This document shows positions 1-10,577 of a DNA stretch of 64,000 nt, in pieces. The notes under the pieces are model-generated. The model was not told the origin of the DNA and ran no database searches. It saw nothing but the letters and a program-made list of their open reading frames with translations. The translations under genes and the position numbers were made by a program. Within the stretch, counting starts at the first letter, position 1, and each line of letters starts with the position of its first letter. Source of the DNA: Saccopteryx bilineata (Eukaryota > Chordata > Mammalia > Chiroptera > Emballonuridae). The DNA is taken from positions 98,103,022-98,167,021 of the forward strand of contig NC_089492.1 of NCBI RefSeq assembly GCF_036850765.1, in the 5' to 3' direction.

Positions 1-175
1 TTGCTCCAATGGAGCCTTGGCTGCGGGAGGGGAAGAGAGAGACAGAGAGGAAGGAGAGGGGGAGGGGTGGAGAAGCAGATGGGCACTTCTCCTGTGTGCC
101 CTGGCCAGAAATCGAACCTAGGACTTCCACACATCAGGCTGATGATGCTCTACCACTGAGCCAATAGGCCAGGGC
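1..175 (-). repeat. SINE type A (tRNA-Ala-derived), cut by window edge
   Basis: This is the head-proximal half of a tRNA-derived SINE lying antisense. It runs from the conserved CAATGGAGCC block through a GAGAGAGACAGAGAGG stretch to the antisense tRNA head, which ends in GGCCAGGGCC. The tail half lies before base 1. The B-box region is diverged, so this is an older copy. Confidence 0.85.
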
Positions 176-1055
176 CTTTTAGGTTTTTGTGGGGTTTTTT
201 TAATCTGAGGAGAAAGCATTAAGAATCAACCAACTGTGAAAGAACTATTTGGAGATCTTACACCAGAGGAATGTTCCTGAAGTACTTCTCTAAGATTATT
301 CCATCAACAGCAACAATGTTAATTAGAATATATTTCTTAGCACATTCTAATAGAATGGCCTTAGTGTTTCTTATTATGACAGTTTAACTGCCCCATCATG
401 GCCAAATCTCTCAGATACTGCTTCAGTAAAATATAAATTCAAATGTTAGTTTACAGATGTGGTTAAAAGAAATTGGATTTGTGACTCTTCTTTGCATTTC
501 TTAGTACATCACATGCATGAGTTAATCAAATAATTCTGGGAAACCTTTTATACCCTGACCCTTTCCCAGTACTACAGACCAACGCTGCTAGACCCTCTCC
601 GGGACAGGAACAACACAGTGTGGTAGATCGGGAACAAGCAATTGTCTCCAAGAGGCCCACACAACACTGCTGTAGATCTTTCGTAGCAGTGATTTCATCA
701 GTACTTTGTGAAAATCTTTCTCTCCTCACATCTTTTGGCAATAGAAAGTATGTTACCAAAGAACTGGTAAATATAAGACAAAAGGTCAAGATGTATAACA
801 TTCTAACACAAATATATATAAAAATATATAGTTTTATTTTATTAAATATTTTTGCTAGTAATTGAGCTATGAAACTATCTGTATACATGGGTAAAACAAT
901 TGCAAAACATGTATAATATTTTCAAAGAATTGTATATACAATACTCCAAACAGTATTTACAATTTTAATTCTGTAACAACTGCCAAATTATCTGATATTT
1001 TTTTCAGTAAAATTAATTTACTGAAATTGCACTTTGAAATTATATTACCTTTGTT
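176..1055. other. AT-rich unique DNA
   Basis: I see no recognisable repeat, RNA gene or conserved domain in this stretch. The frames present, for example 526-888 minus and 620-865 plus, are overlapping antisense chance frames without recognisable motifs. Confidence 0.5.
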
Positions 1056-1062
1056 GTACTTT

Positions 1063-1105
<43 letters not shown>

Positions 1106-1498
1106 CATTTTTCTGAAGCTGGAAACAGGGAGAGACAGTCAGACAGACTCCCGCATGCGCCCGACCGGGATCCACCCGGCACGCCCACCAGGGGCGGTGC
1201 TCTGCCCCCCAGGGGGCGATGCTCTGCCCATCCTGGGCGTCGCCATATTGCGACCAGAGCCACTCTAGCGCCTGAGGCAGAGGCCACAGAGCCATGCCCA
1301 GCGCCCTGGCCATCTTTGCTCCAATGGAGCCTTGGCTGCGGGAGGGGAAGAGAGAGACAGAGAGGAAAGCGCGGCGGAGGGGTGGAGAAGCAAATGGGCG
1401 CTTCTCCTATGTGCCCTGGCCGGGAATCGAACCCGGGTCCTCCGCACGCTAGGCCGATGCTCTACTGCTGAGCCAACCGGCCAGGGCGTACTTTTCTT
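1056..1498 (-). repeat. Full-length SINE type A with target duplication
   Basis: The copy is antisense. A T-run of about 40 bases is followed by the TTTTTCTGAAGCTGGAAAC tail block, the body, and a tRNA-like head ending at about 1487. The 11-bp direct repeat GTACTTTTCTT flanks it at 1056-1066 and 1488-1498. The apparent frames inside it on both strands are SINE sequence and not a gene. Confidence 0.95.
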
Positions 1499-2177
1499 AA
1501 TTAAGAAAACAATATACACAGGTACATACACCATTATAATATTCATGTAGTCAGTTTCTTGGGCTGTCTAAATCTTTTGAAGTCAAGTAGTCTAATTGCT
1601 TCAATTTGGCTATTTTATTGAAAGTTACTTGAGTGATTCTATAGTATTTACATTTCCAAAGAAATTTTAGAATTAGCTTATTAGTTGCTATAATTAGTTA
1701 ATGTTTGGATTTTGACTGACATTACATTGACTACTGATCTAATAGGGTAAAATCAACATCTTAACAATATTAAGTTTCTAAACTCATAAACAAGAAATAT
1801 CTCTCAATTTGTTTAGTCTTTAATTTCTCTCATAAAATACATATTTTATAATTTTAATAAAATTTTTAATTTCATTTAGATAATGTTTTGCTAATAAATA
1901 GAAATATAATTCAAATTTAGATATTAATCTCATCTGGGATCCATGTTAATTTACTTATTAGTTCTATAAGATATCTAGTTATCTAGTTATATAAGATATA
2001 TAGTTATTCTATAAGTTATCCATAAATAGATGGATAAATAGATAGATAGTTAGATGCTATTGGTTCTGTTTCCCTGAAGAACCCTGACTAATATAGTTAA
2101 AGAAGCTGGCATTCAGACATCATACAACAAAATGGACAGGTAGGCCTAATGACCAGTTCCTTACTACATCAATCCAT
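1499..2177. other. AT-rich unique DNA with short GATA tract
   Basis: The sequence is mostly AT-rich and anonymous. A short imperfect GATA/TAGA tract lies at about 2028-2052. It is followed by a stretch around 2058-2095 that resembles the 3' end of an old L1-type repeat, by recall only. Confidence 0.4.
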
Positions 2178-2387
2178 AGTAATGTTTCTCAAATGTGACA
2201 ATGTTGGCTCCCAAGGGACATTGACAATATCTGGAGAGATATTTTTATTGTCACAATCACAAAGCTTCTAGTGGGTAGAAGACAGAGGAACACTACTAAA
2301 CCCCCTACAATGTAGGGAACAGCCCCCACAACAAATAATTATCCTGCCCAAAATGTTAATAATAGTGCTGAGACTAAAAAACCCTGC
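2178..2387 (+). mobile_element. MER5A-like non-autonomous hAT-Charlie fragment
   Basis: The sequence follows the MER5A consensus as I remember it. It opens with TTTCTCAAATGTG, then has GGGACATTGACAATATCTGG, TCTAGTGGGTAGA and CAACAAATAATTATCC, and closes with an AAAACCCTG end. MER5A is an ancient eutherian hAT-derived element with no coding capacity. Its divergence fits that age. Confidence 0.75.
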
Positions 2388-2489
2388 CATATAATGAAGT
2401 CCACTACTTAACAAGCTCTGATCACACATGGAGCATTTAATTATTTGTTAGTGCCTCTGTTCTAATTATGAATAAGACACTAAGGACAC

Positions 2490-2842
2490 TGTAGGGTGGT
2501 GGGCAATGGGGGATGGTCACATGAGGAACTCAGACCCAGGAACTTTGGCTAGGGCTGCCCACAACCAAGCGCACCAAAAGAAACTTCCCAGAGGTCCTTT
2601 GGAAAAAAGTGACTGTCCATCAGCCAGTGAGATTTCACCATGTCATATTAGCTCGCCCACCCTAGAGGACCCCTTTAAATATCCCTCACGCAGTTTAATT
2701 CATGCTACTCCTCTGGCCTCTGGCCCCCGGGACCAGAGGATCTTGTCGGGCGGGATGGGCTGTACTAAATAAAGCCTTTGCTATTCCACACTTTGTGGCT
2801 ACAGCCCCTTTCTTCCTTTTTGGCAGGGAAAAATACCTTACA
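2490..2842 (+). mobile_element. Solo LTR of an endogenous retrovirus
   Basis: A 353-bp unit starts TGTAGG, ends TTACA and is flanked by the perfect 5-bp direct repeat GACAC (2485-2489 and 2843-2847). It has a TATA-like TTTAAAT at 2674-2680 and a polyadenylation signal AATAAA at 2768-2773, followed by a GC/T-rich R-U5-like end. This is the order expected for U3-R-U5 in plus orientation. No internal viral sequence lies on either side, so it is a recombined solo LTR. The 88-codon frame inside it is fortuitous. A 5-bp duplication is common for ERV-L but also occurs in other classes, so I leave the class open. Confidence 0.8.
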
Positions 2843-2847
2843 GACAC

Positions 2848-3218
2848 CAGTCAATTGAGAAAAGTTTTCAATATCAAATAGGTTCAAACTAACAAGAATA
2901 ACAGAAGCTGCAATCAGTCCAGACCTGGACAGTGGTTCAGTAATGTCTGGGACAAGATTTCCGTGGTCCTCTAGCCTTTCTGTCACTATGACTGTCAGAT
3001 CAATCACAAAGTAGCTATTGCAGCTTTAGCTGTAATCAGGGATGGAAGGAGAAAGAACAAAAGCAAAACAATGTATGCAAAATAACTTTAAAAACTAATT
3101 GTTTTGACAATGTTATGGCAATTTTCTTTTTTCCAAGTGAAACATGGAGATACAGTTTTTTAGCTGGATATATTGTCAAAAGAATGAGATTTCGTTAGTA
3201 AAAACAGAGAAGGAAAAA
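2848..3218. other. Unique DNA
   Basis: No repeat or gene was recognised between the solo LTR and the next insertion. An 80-codon minus-strand frame (2765-3007) overlaps the LTR end and has no recognisable motif. Confidence 0.4.
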
Positions 3219-3366
3219 GGATATTGTCAAAGAGGATAAAACGGGAATGGAAAGAGACTCTGCATGGGATATGTGGGCACAATGTGGGGGGTAGATGTTA
3301 TATTGAGTGGGACACTTGATACCATGTCAATAAAGTAAAAATTTAAAAAAAGAAAATGGATATTGT
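3219..3366 (+). mobile_element. Short A-tailed retro-insertion (probable L1 3' end)
   Basis: The direct repeat GGATATTGT occurs at 3219-3227 and 3358-3366. Between the copies is about 130 bp ending in CCATGTCAATAAAG and an A-rich tail. Terminal A-tail, AATAAA and flanking duplication are the marks of LINE-driven insertion. The body resembles a severely 5'-truncated L1 3' end, but I cannot assign it firmly. Confidence 0.5.
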
Positions 3367-3913
3367 ATAGAAAGCTGGCAATCTCTGCCACTGGAGTTAA
3401 TATCAAGATAAAAACAGCTAAAGTGTAGTTGAAAGTGATTTAGAAATGGGTTTCAGGAATGGAATAGGGATAATAAACGTTGCATTTTTGCTGTAATTCT
3501 TACAATCCATCTAAATGCTTTAATGGTAAACATACGTTGAAAATATTAAAGAATAGAATCGCGCCTAATATATAAAACTGTACATGACAAGTGAAGGACA
3601 AATAACATCACAGTATGATATAAAAAATAAAAGTATCATAAAATTCCAAATAGAACAAAAGAATGAATGAATTGAGTCAATATAAAACTTGTACTGTGAA
3701 CATATAAGAACATGACCTTAGCAGTTGATATCATATTCTCATTGCAAATATCAACTTTATTTTCACAAAATAAAATCTAGCACAGTGTGTATGAATTGAG
3801 TGTTAATGGTTAATATTTCTGTTAGTACTTAACTTACACATTTGGTTTAAGTGAAATCATAACCACAAACATAAGGAATTTATACTTGGTTTTAGCTTTG
3901 TTCACTTGTTACA
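3367..3913. other. AT-rich unique DNA
   Basis: Low-GC sequence without recognisable repeats or open frames of note. Confidence 0.4.
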
Positions 3914-3916
3914 TTA

Positions 3917-5911
3917 CACTGGGAAACAAAATTTTTGTTGTATCCACAAAAACACTTGTTCTTACCTAATTCAAGTGTGCTGATCTCAAATATGACATTA
4001 GTTTTTCTCTGTAAGCTACAGGGTTTTGTTTTTTTTTTGCAATTTTAGGTTTTCATCTTATTGTAAAATTTTCAACATTTATTTTAACATAATGAAGTAG
4101 AATGTCTTCTTGGGCATCATCTTTATGAAAATATAATAATTTATATAATGCAGTAAATACACTAATACACTAAAGGATATGACTGCATCAGGTTTGTCTA
4201 CAATTTTAAAATAGAACATATTAAAACACTTATTTTAATCATAAAATTTGCACAGAATTTATATAAAGTCTATTCAGGCAAAAATTTGCATTTGTAGCTC
4301 TTGCATTTGTGTACTTGTTGAGGACAATCTTGTTTAATGCTCCAGTAGCAGTCTGCTCATTACTAACAGCTCCAAAATTTTCAGGAAATTTATCAAGGTG
4401 ACTGTTCAGGAAGTGAATCTTAACACTCATGTTACATCCAATGTCACGGAAAGCCAACAGCATCCTTTGAACCAGAAGTTCGTAGTTTTCTGCCTTTTTG
4501 TTGCCAAGGAAGTTCTTTGTAACTGTCACAAAAGACTGCCATGCTGTTTTCTCCTCCTTATTCATCTTCCTGGAAAATTCTTCGTCATGTATGAGGGTTT
4601 GAATTTGAGGTCCATCAAATGCACCTGCTTTTATGTTCTCGAAAGACAAGGCAGGAAAAGCAGAAATAATATGTTGAAAGCATTCACTTTCTCTATCCCA
4701 AGCCTGAAAAAACTGCTTCATTAAGCCAAGTTTGATGTGAAATGGGGGGAAAATGATCCTGTCTCGATTAACTACAGGTTCATTCACAATATTTTGCATC
4801 CCTACTTCCAGAGCTTCACGTTTTGTCCACTCCTTCTGTGTCTAGTGTTTCTCCTGAACTCGGCTGTCCCACAAACACAGAAAGCAAGGACACTTCGTGA
4901 AACCTCTCTGTTGTCCTAGCAGGAAATTTACCATTTTAAGATCCATACAAATGATCCAGTTATGCTCCTCATACTTTAGAAAGTCGAGGACAATTTTTAT
5001 GTCATTCTTACTAAGTCATTCAATTTGGGTTGGCTAAACTGCTGAGGGGTTAATGACTGCTTGACATCAGAAGAAGACCCTCAGATTCTACAACCATTTC
5101 CTCATGCATCTTATCAAAATACACTTGATCACCATGTTCACTTTCTTCGTCTTTAGAAGAAATAAACCATTGAAAACCATTGGAACCGGGAGTGTCTCAG
5201 AGTGTGGAATAGGTCGTATTGCTGAAGGGATATTAGGATATGTAATCATATGCTGTTTTTTCTTGCCAATGCCCTTTGCATGGATCAGATAGAAATAACA
5301 GTCACTGCTGTGGTCCTTAAATTCACGCCAAACCATGGGAATACCAAAAGGTATTCCTTTGCGTTTTCCTTTTGTCCAGTCACAAAGCATTTCCTCATAA
5401 TTATGACACACAATATGAGGAGCCAAATTCTTGTCTTGATCGCCAAGGGGAACTTGAAAATAGGCAATATATGCACGTGTCACAAATGAGGAAATATTAT
5501 GCCTTTGACGTTGAAGTGTGTAACAGCCACATATATAACAGAAGCTGTCAGGACTATTACTTTTATGCCTACTCGAAGAAGCCATGATTCAATCTTAAAA
5601 CAAAATAAGAGGGTGTTTTTATCAGATAATAAGTTTTTACATTTAAAAACAACTATAATTATGTAAAAGTAATGTTTGTAAAACATTAATTGCCTTGTGG
5701 TTATGTTCAATGCAAGAGTTGTTGCCCTTTAACTCCAGTTTAAAAACCAATGCATGCCATTAACTGTAACAAAAAGAAATTAAAATTGCATAAAAACTAG
5801 AGCATGCACCCAAAAACAGATTTCAGATTTGGAATCAGCAATGCAGAAATATATAGAAACAGTTCTAAAACCTCATGCAACAGAAAATGAAAAAAAAATT
5901 GTTCCCCACTG
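3917..5911 (-). mobile_element. 2-kb DNA transposon with CACTG/CAGTG ends
   Basis: The left end reads CACTGGGAAACAAAATTTTT. The right end, read inward on the other strand, is CAGTGGGGAACAATTTTTTT. They form imperfect terminal inverted repeats with 11 of the first 13 positions identical. The trinucleotide TTA lies directly outside both ends (3914-3916 and 5912-5914), consistent with a 3-bp target duplication. Between the ends lies one broken antisense reading frame (see 4239-5585). The 3-bp duplication and CACTG-like ends fit the CMC (CACTA/Mirage/Chapaev) group. A TTA duplication would also suit PIF/Harbinger. I cannot decide the superfamily from sequence alone. Confidence 0.7.
4239..5585 (-). 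pseudogene. Decayed transposase-like ORF of the 2-kb transposon
   Basis: The frame begins with a Met at 5585. The first 150 or so codons (to about 5110) carry a cysteine/histidine-rich N-terminus: FCYICG, a GDQDK motif, an HIVC segment, a PFGIPMVWRE block, a DCYF motif and IPSAIRPIPHSETLPVP. After a break, coding sequence resumes around 5000-4820 with a FLLGQQRGFTKCPCFLCLWD segment. A stop follows near 4845, and then an open 186-codon stretch (4799-4239) contains FPPFHIKLGLMKQFFQAWD, AWQSFV, NFLGNKKAENY and KIHFLNSHLDKFPENFGAVS. I recall proteins with the same block order, about 500-600 residues long, annotated as uncharacterised in many invertebrate genomes. Compared with those, a central portion and the C-terminus are missing. 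The spaced CxxC pairs suggest zinc binding; transposase function is inferred from the flanking inverted repeats. The gene is dead in this copy. Confidence 0.7.
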
Positions 5912-5914
5912 TTA

Positions 5915-8012
5915 TCAAACTAATTTAACACTGGAGTTCCATTAGTTAAATTTTCCTTAAAAAGGAATCTGCATATTATTTCAATCTGAGAATAACTGTC
6001 CTATAACTATTGCCTTTATGGAAGACAGTTTCTTCTCACTTAATTCAACATATCACTTTTGCCCATGTTATTTAATATTCATATCACTGTTTCTTACATT
6101 TAAAGATAGAGTGACACAAGCCAGGTCAAAGGGTATATAATCATTGCCATTATGTCACCTTACACAAAGTGCTAACTTCCATTTAGATATTTGCATGTAG
6201 AAATTGGGTATAACTACGTCTATCTCAAATATAAAATATCAAGCCCAGTAGTTTGCACAAAGCAGGGGTTTAATAAATATGTTCTTGATCACAAGAGACA
6301 GAATTATTAACCTTATATAAAGTTACACATGAAAAATCTACTATGAAATACATTTACAAAGGTGAAAAGTTTATAATCCCTTGGTCAACATGAAAATGGG
6401 ATGTTTTCACACACATTTACATCTCTTCTTTTCATCTTGGGGGGAATCAATGTCAGTTTGAACTAGCTACTGGTGCTTTTCCCCTTCAACAGTTCTTGTA
6501 GCTATTAAATTATAGCTCTTCTCATTTTGCTCTGTCCTTTAAAAATCAATATAAACATATTTCACTCTATCTTATTATCTGGAAACTTACTAGATAGGAG
6601 GCATAAAAGTTGAACCAGAAACCAGCTGTTCTAAAATTGTATTATCTTCTATATTATGTAGATCCCATGAAAATGCCATGGATGACATCACACCAAAAAG
6701 GGGGGAGGTGGGAAGCAGCAGGAAAAAAGAGCTAAGAGGAAGTCAGAACTATATTTCCTAGGAAGCAAAAAGGATAAGTTTAATGCAGAATTTCCCTAGA
6801 AAATTTTGACTGAGTTGGGGCTTGCCCACTGGACACATAAATACCCAAGCCCTCGAAATCATCACTGTTACCCTTAATATTATCATTCAGAATCCCTGCA
6901 TTGCATTTTTACAATTTAACTGTTACAACGTGTGCAAGGCATTTTCACATACATAAAGTATCCCTCCGTTTATGTAACATAGCACAATTAAGTGGCTGCA
7001 GGTCCAGGGCTCCAACCCACTCTTGCACTTGACAGCAATCTGGTGTGACCTCCACAATGAACGAGGGTGGGTAGTCATTGCACCCACTAGCCTGATGAGT
7101 GCAGGAGGTGACTCCCAGCAACAGACACAAAGGCACAGGAAAATGAGTCTAGCAAAGAATAAAAAGGTACAGATATCTCCCATCAGATGGATTCCTCGGC
7201 TGTACACATTACTTACACCTTTAAAAGGAGGAAGAGACTAAAAATCAAATGTTACTGATTGGGCATGGCATGTTTTGATGAGAAGTGGATGTGTTCTAAT
7301 CTGTAAAACACCTTGCTCAGAAAGAGCAACAGAGGAAAATCAGAGTTGAGCTAAGAAAACGGACCAGATGTTCTCTCCAAACCATAAGAAATAAGAAGAC
7401 CATGAACCGAACCTCAGAGGAATAGAAACCCAAGGTCACGGGCACTGTGGAAGTGTGCAGCCTGCTGTGGAACGTGTTTGCTTACTGACAAGAAGAGTGG
7501 ATTTATTAGGAGAGATTCATAGACAAAAAACAAAAACAAAACAAAACAAAAAACAATAAATGACAAATTATAAAAACCTTAAGGCCCACACACAGAAAAC
7601 TATCTGGATAATTCAAATGTAGTCTTGCTGTCAAACCTTGCAAAGTACAGTTTCTCTCTTCTTTGGGATAAAGGAATACTCAAAATGCTCAACAGATTTA
7701 AAATACAATTCCACAAATAAAACTTGGGTTTGTATTCAAACACAGACTTGGCTATTAGAAAGTGAAGCAACACCTGTTATATTACTGGTTAATTATTTGG
7801 AAAAACCACTCCCCATAAGGGAAGCCAGTCATTTATTTAAACAAAATACAATGGAGAAAACTTGCATCTTAGACAAGTTTTGCATCAAGATAGAGCTAAT
7901 GGTTTTACAGTATAGCTTAAGGCCAGTTAACTATTTATGGCTTCTGAGCTCTGAATGCATCCTTCATGCTAAGTCCCGGAAGCCTTTCCCTTTAAAGTGA
8001 GCAGATGATAAG
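5915..8012. other. Unique intron-like or intergenic DNA
   Basis: About 2.1 kb with no strong repeat call. A short MIR-like tail (GGGGTTTAATAAATATG) is at about 6255-6285. The frames at 6923-7241 overlap each other on opposite strands and have no recognisable motifs. An A-rich patch lies at 7525-7560. Confidence 0.4.
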
Positions 8013-8848
8013 TAAGGTGACCAACTATTTACAATGAAAAGGAGGACAAAAATAAAGAAAACAATGTCATAAATAAAAGAAACATTTTATTCATTGCAAC
8101 AATAATACACTATAATATGGTAAATGTATAATAAAAACATTTGTAATATTTTATATTGTAATTATGCTTACATGCCTATTCATTTTTAATAATAATTGTA
8201 AGAAAAAAGTAATCATTTAGTAAAACTAAATATCAAACAAAACCACTAATTTGGAGTGATATTCGGGTGTATTTATTATTTTCTAATTAAAAAACATCTG
8301 TTTTATGCAATGATTTAATCAAAATGTGTTATTAATAGATATGGTTTGAGGTTAGATTTCCACTTTAAAACTCAAATTTTGGGAAAATATGTGTAAATAA
8401 AATTATACATATTTGGAAATTATTAAATAGATAATGAATGAACAAAATGTGAATTGTGCTTACCTGTTTATGATTGAATATTCAATGAGAAAGAAATAAT
8501 CGTGAATCTACAATGTGGTATGTGTCATGACATGTTTTAGTAAGACATACACAAAGCCATTTGCACACTTGGTATGTCGCACGCTCTCTCAAGGTCTCCT
8601 GTGCGGAGAGCACGCGTCTCATAATCGCGTCTGGCCACACTGTACTGATCCCTGATGAATCGTCATGTCAAATACAAATACATCACATCATAGATAACGG
8701 ATCAACTCTGCATCAATTGAATATAGACATTTGCAAATTAGTCTTCCAATATCAAAAAGGAGAACATGTGGGAGGACACTTTTCGAGGGAGGACGGAACT
8801 TACAAATAAAGGACTGTCCTCCCTAAAGGAGGAAGATTGGTCACCTTA
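8013..8848. mobile_element. hAT-like non-autonomous DNA transposon
   Basis: Both ends read TAAGGTGACCAA when entered from outside (12-bp inverted repeat). A second inverted similarity (AGGAGGACA against GGGAGGACA) lies just inside. The interior is AT-rich except for a CpG-rich core at about 8570-8665. No transposase frame remains; the 82-codon plus frame at 8561-8809 has no recognisable domain. The outside flanks share only ATGAT within the expected 8-bp target duplication, so the duplication is decayed or the boundary is off by a base or two. The terminal AGGTGACC motif is the basis for calling hAT. Confidence 0.65.
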
Positions 8849-9270
8849 TGATGTCTTCTCAGTCCTATAGACATAGACACTCAAACACCATACCACCCTC
8901 ACCACACACACACCTTTGCTCTGCAGGCCTCCCGCCCTCCCAGCACCAGAACTCCTCCTGTAGTCACACAACAGCCTCCCATGGCCCCACCAGCAGTCCA
9001 AGTTCCCACACTCCTGTAAGTCTGCATGCTCTAAAGTCCTTCTTCTCTGGCTGTCACCATACTCCCTGCACACCTGTCACCAGTTGCTGTCCACCTGCTA
9101 ATTTACCTGCTCTCTCTGGCCTATTGCTTGCCCCAGGAACTCCAGACCAGCCCCGGCCCAGACAAACCGGCGTACTGCTATTCAGTGGACTTCATCAACA
9201 ACCAAAATGTACATTTATTCTTTTCTATAAAATTAGAGGTGGCAGATTGTTTGCTTGATTATTTAATAAA
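8849..9270 (+). other. GC-richer unique DNA with a weak exon-like segment
   Basis: This stretch is richer in C and CpG-poor. It contains a pyrimidine-rich run ending CTCTGCAG at 8926 and a donor-like GTAAGT at 9016, bounding an 89-bp segment (8927-9015). Two of its frames are open and Pro/Ser-rich. The long frame at 8848-9258 runs through it but shows no known domain. This could be a real exon, a processed-gene remnant or chance. Confidence 0.2.
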
Positions 9271-10180
9271 AATGTTATTTTTAATAGGTTATACATGTAT
9301 ATGGAACAAAATTCAAAAGGCACAAAATGGTACACAGTGAAAAATAAGTCTCCATTCATCTTTGACCCCAGCCTTCAAGTTTCCTTCTGCAGATATAACC
9401 ATTGTTATTACTCTTTTATATCTTACAAGAGAGAGCCTGAACATATTAAACAGCATATCAAATATTTATTTTTGTATAAACAGCAGCACATTTTATATGT
9501 TATTCTGCCCTATGTTTTTGTTGTTGGCTTTAACTTAACAAAATATCCTAGAGATTTTCCCCTTACTGGTGCACATAAAGTTCTTACTCATTTACTGTAC
9601 AGTGATGAAACAATTTACTTAATCTCCTGCTACAAAGAATATCATTATATGCAGGGTGGGGCAAAAGTAGGTTTACAGTTATATGGAAAATTATACAATA
9701 ATTAATAAATAATACAATAAGCTCTTGTGTTTTGCTTACTCACAACTACAAATCTACCTTTGCCACACCCTGTATAATCATTTTGTACACATTATCATAT
9801 CTATATTTATTACATGAATATGATGCATGTTAAGAACATAGCAAAGGAGTAGAATTACTGGGTCAAAATTGTATTTCTTTTTGTGAGACATAATGTCTAA
9901 TTATGCTCAATGGTAGTTGTACCAATTTAATTTTCCATAAACAATGAGAAGTGTCTGTTTTTCTAAACCCTTGTAATCTAACACAATTTGTAATCAAGCT
10001 TTTTGATCTTTGTGATGGTAATAAATTTTAAAGCTTATTATTAAAATGTTGATTTATCTATTTATCTTTTTGAGAACTTGAGCATCATTTCAAGTGTTTA
10101 AAAGACATATTTTCTTTAATATGAATTATTTGAAAACAACACTTGCCCATTTTTTGTTAAATATTTATAGTAGTTCTCTA
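9271..10180 (-). mobile_element. Old antisense L1 3' region
   Basis: The + strand carries typical antisense L1M landmarks: AGGTTATACATGTATATGG, GTAGAATTACTGGGTCAAAA, TTGTACCAATTTAATTTTCC and a stretch matching the L1 ORF2/3'-UTR antisense order. Copy divergence is high, with many indels. A mariner-type element interrupts it at 9652-9772. Confidence 0.65.
9652..9772. mobile_element. Mariner-type MITE nested in L1
   Basis: A 121-bp element has inverted ends: CAGGGTGGGGCAAAAGTAGG at left, and CAGGGTGTGGCAAAGGTAGA read inward from the right. A TA follows the right end. The left flank reads TG where TA is expected, plausibly a CpG-independent point change. It has no coding capacity. I recall the same GGGTGGGGCAAAAGTAGG termini from mariner-derived miniature elements in other mammals. 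Confidence 0.85.
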
Positions 10181-10562
10181 TAACTTAAAGAAATTAACTT
10201 TTTGATGTGTAAAAATATATGTAATCAAATTCTACTGTCTCTTTTAACTCAGTATGTCTAGACTTCCAAGTGGTAATGTTAGAAGCAGATTTTCACTGTT
10301 TTCATGTTTCAGAAAATGAATCAAAGTGCAGTTCTGAGCACAGAAAAGATTTGGTGGGAGTCAGGAATGAGTCCAGTGACGACATTTTCCAGGAAATCAA
10401 TATTATATATATGGGGGAGTCAGCTCATTCCTTCCCTGTCACCATAACTCTTTTGTCTAGGAAAATTCTCCTTGCTCAATTCCTACCCATCGACTGGTTA
10501 GAGAATACCTCTTCCTAAGGTGAGGACTTAGCTTCCGGGACCCACATTACAGAGAAATTGTT
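10181..10562. other. Unique DNA
   Basis: No repeat recognised. An 82-codon plus-strand frame (10270-10518) lacks recognisable motifs and I do not call it a gene. Confidence 0.35.
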
Positions 10563-10577
10563 AAGAACACCAGTTCT

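Noticed and set aside
1034..1550. Overlapping open frames of 60-145 codons on both strands, as also around 13566-14179, 34447-34953, 38397-38829, 42138-42581 and 44881-45345
   Set aside because: They lie entirely within type-A SINEs and recur wherever that SINE occurs. GC-rich SINE bodies have few stops; they are not genes.
2490..2842. 88-codon frame as a gene
   Set aside because: It lies within the solo LTR, ends at the AATAAA region and has no recognisable domain.
4398..5587. Plus-strand frames across the transposon
   Set aside because: They are the antisense of the transposase-like frame. The minus strand carries the conserved blocks.
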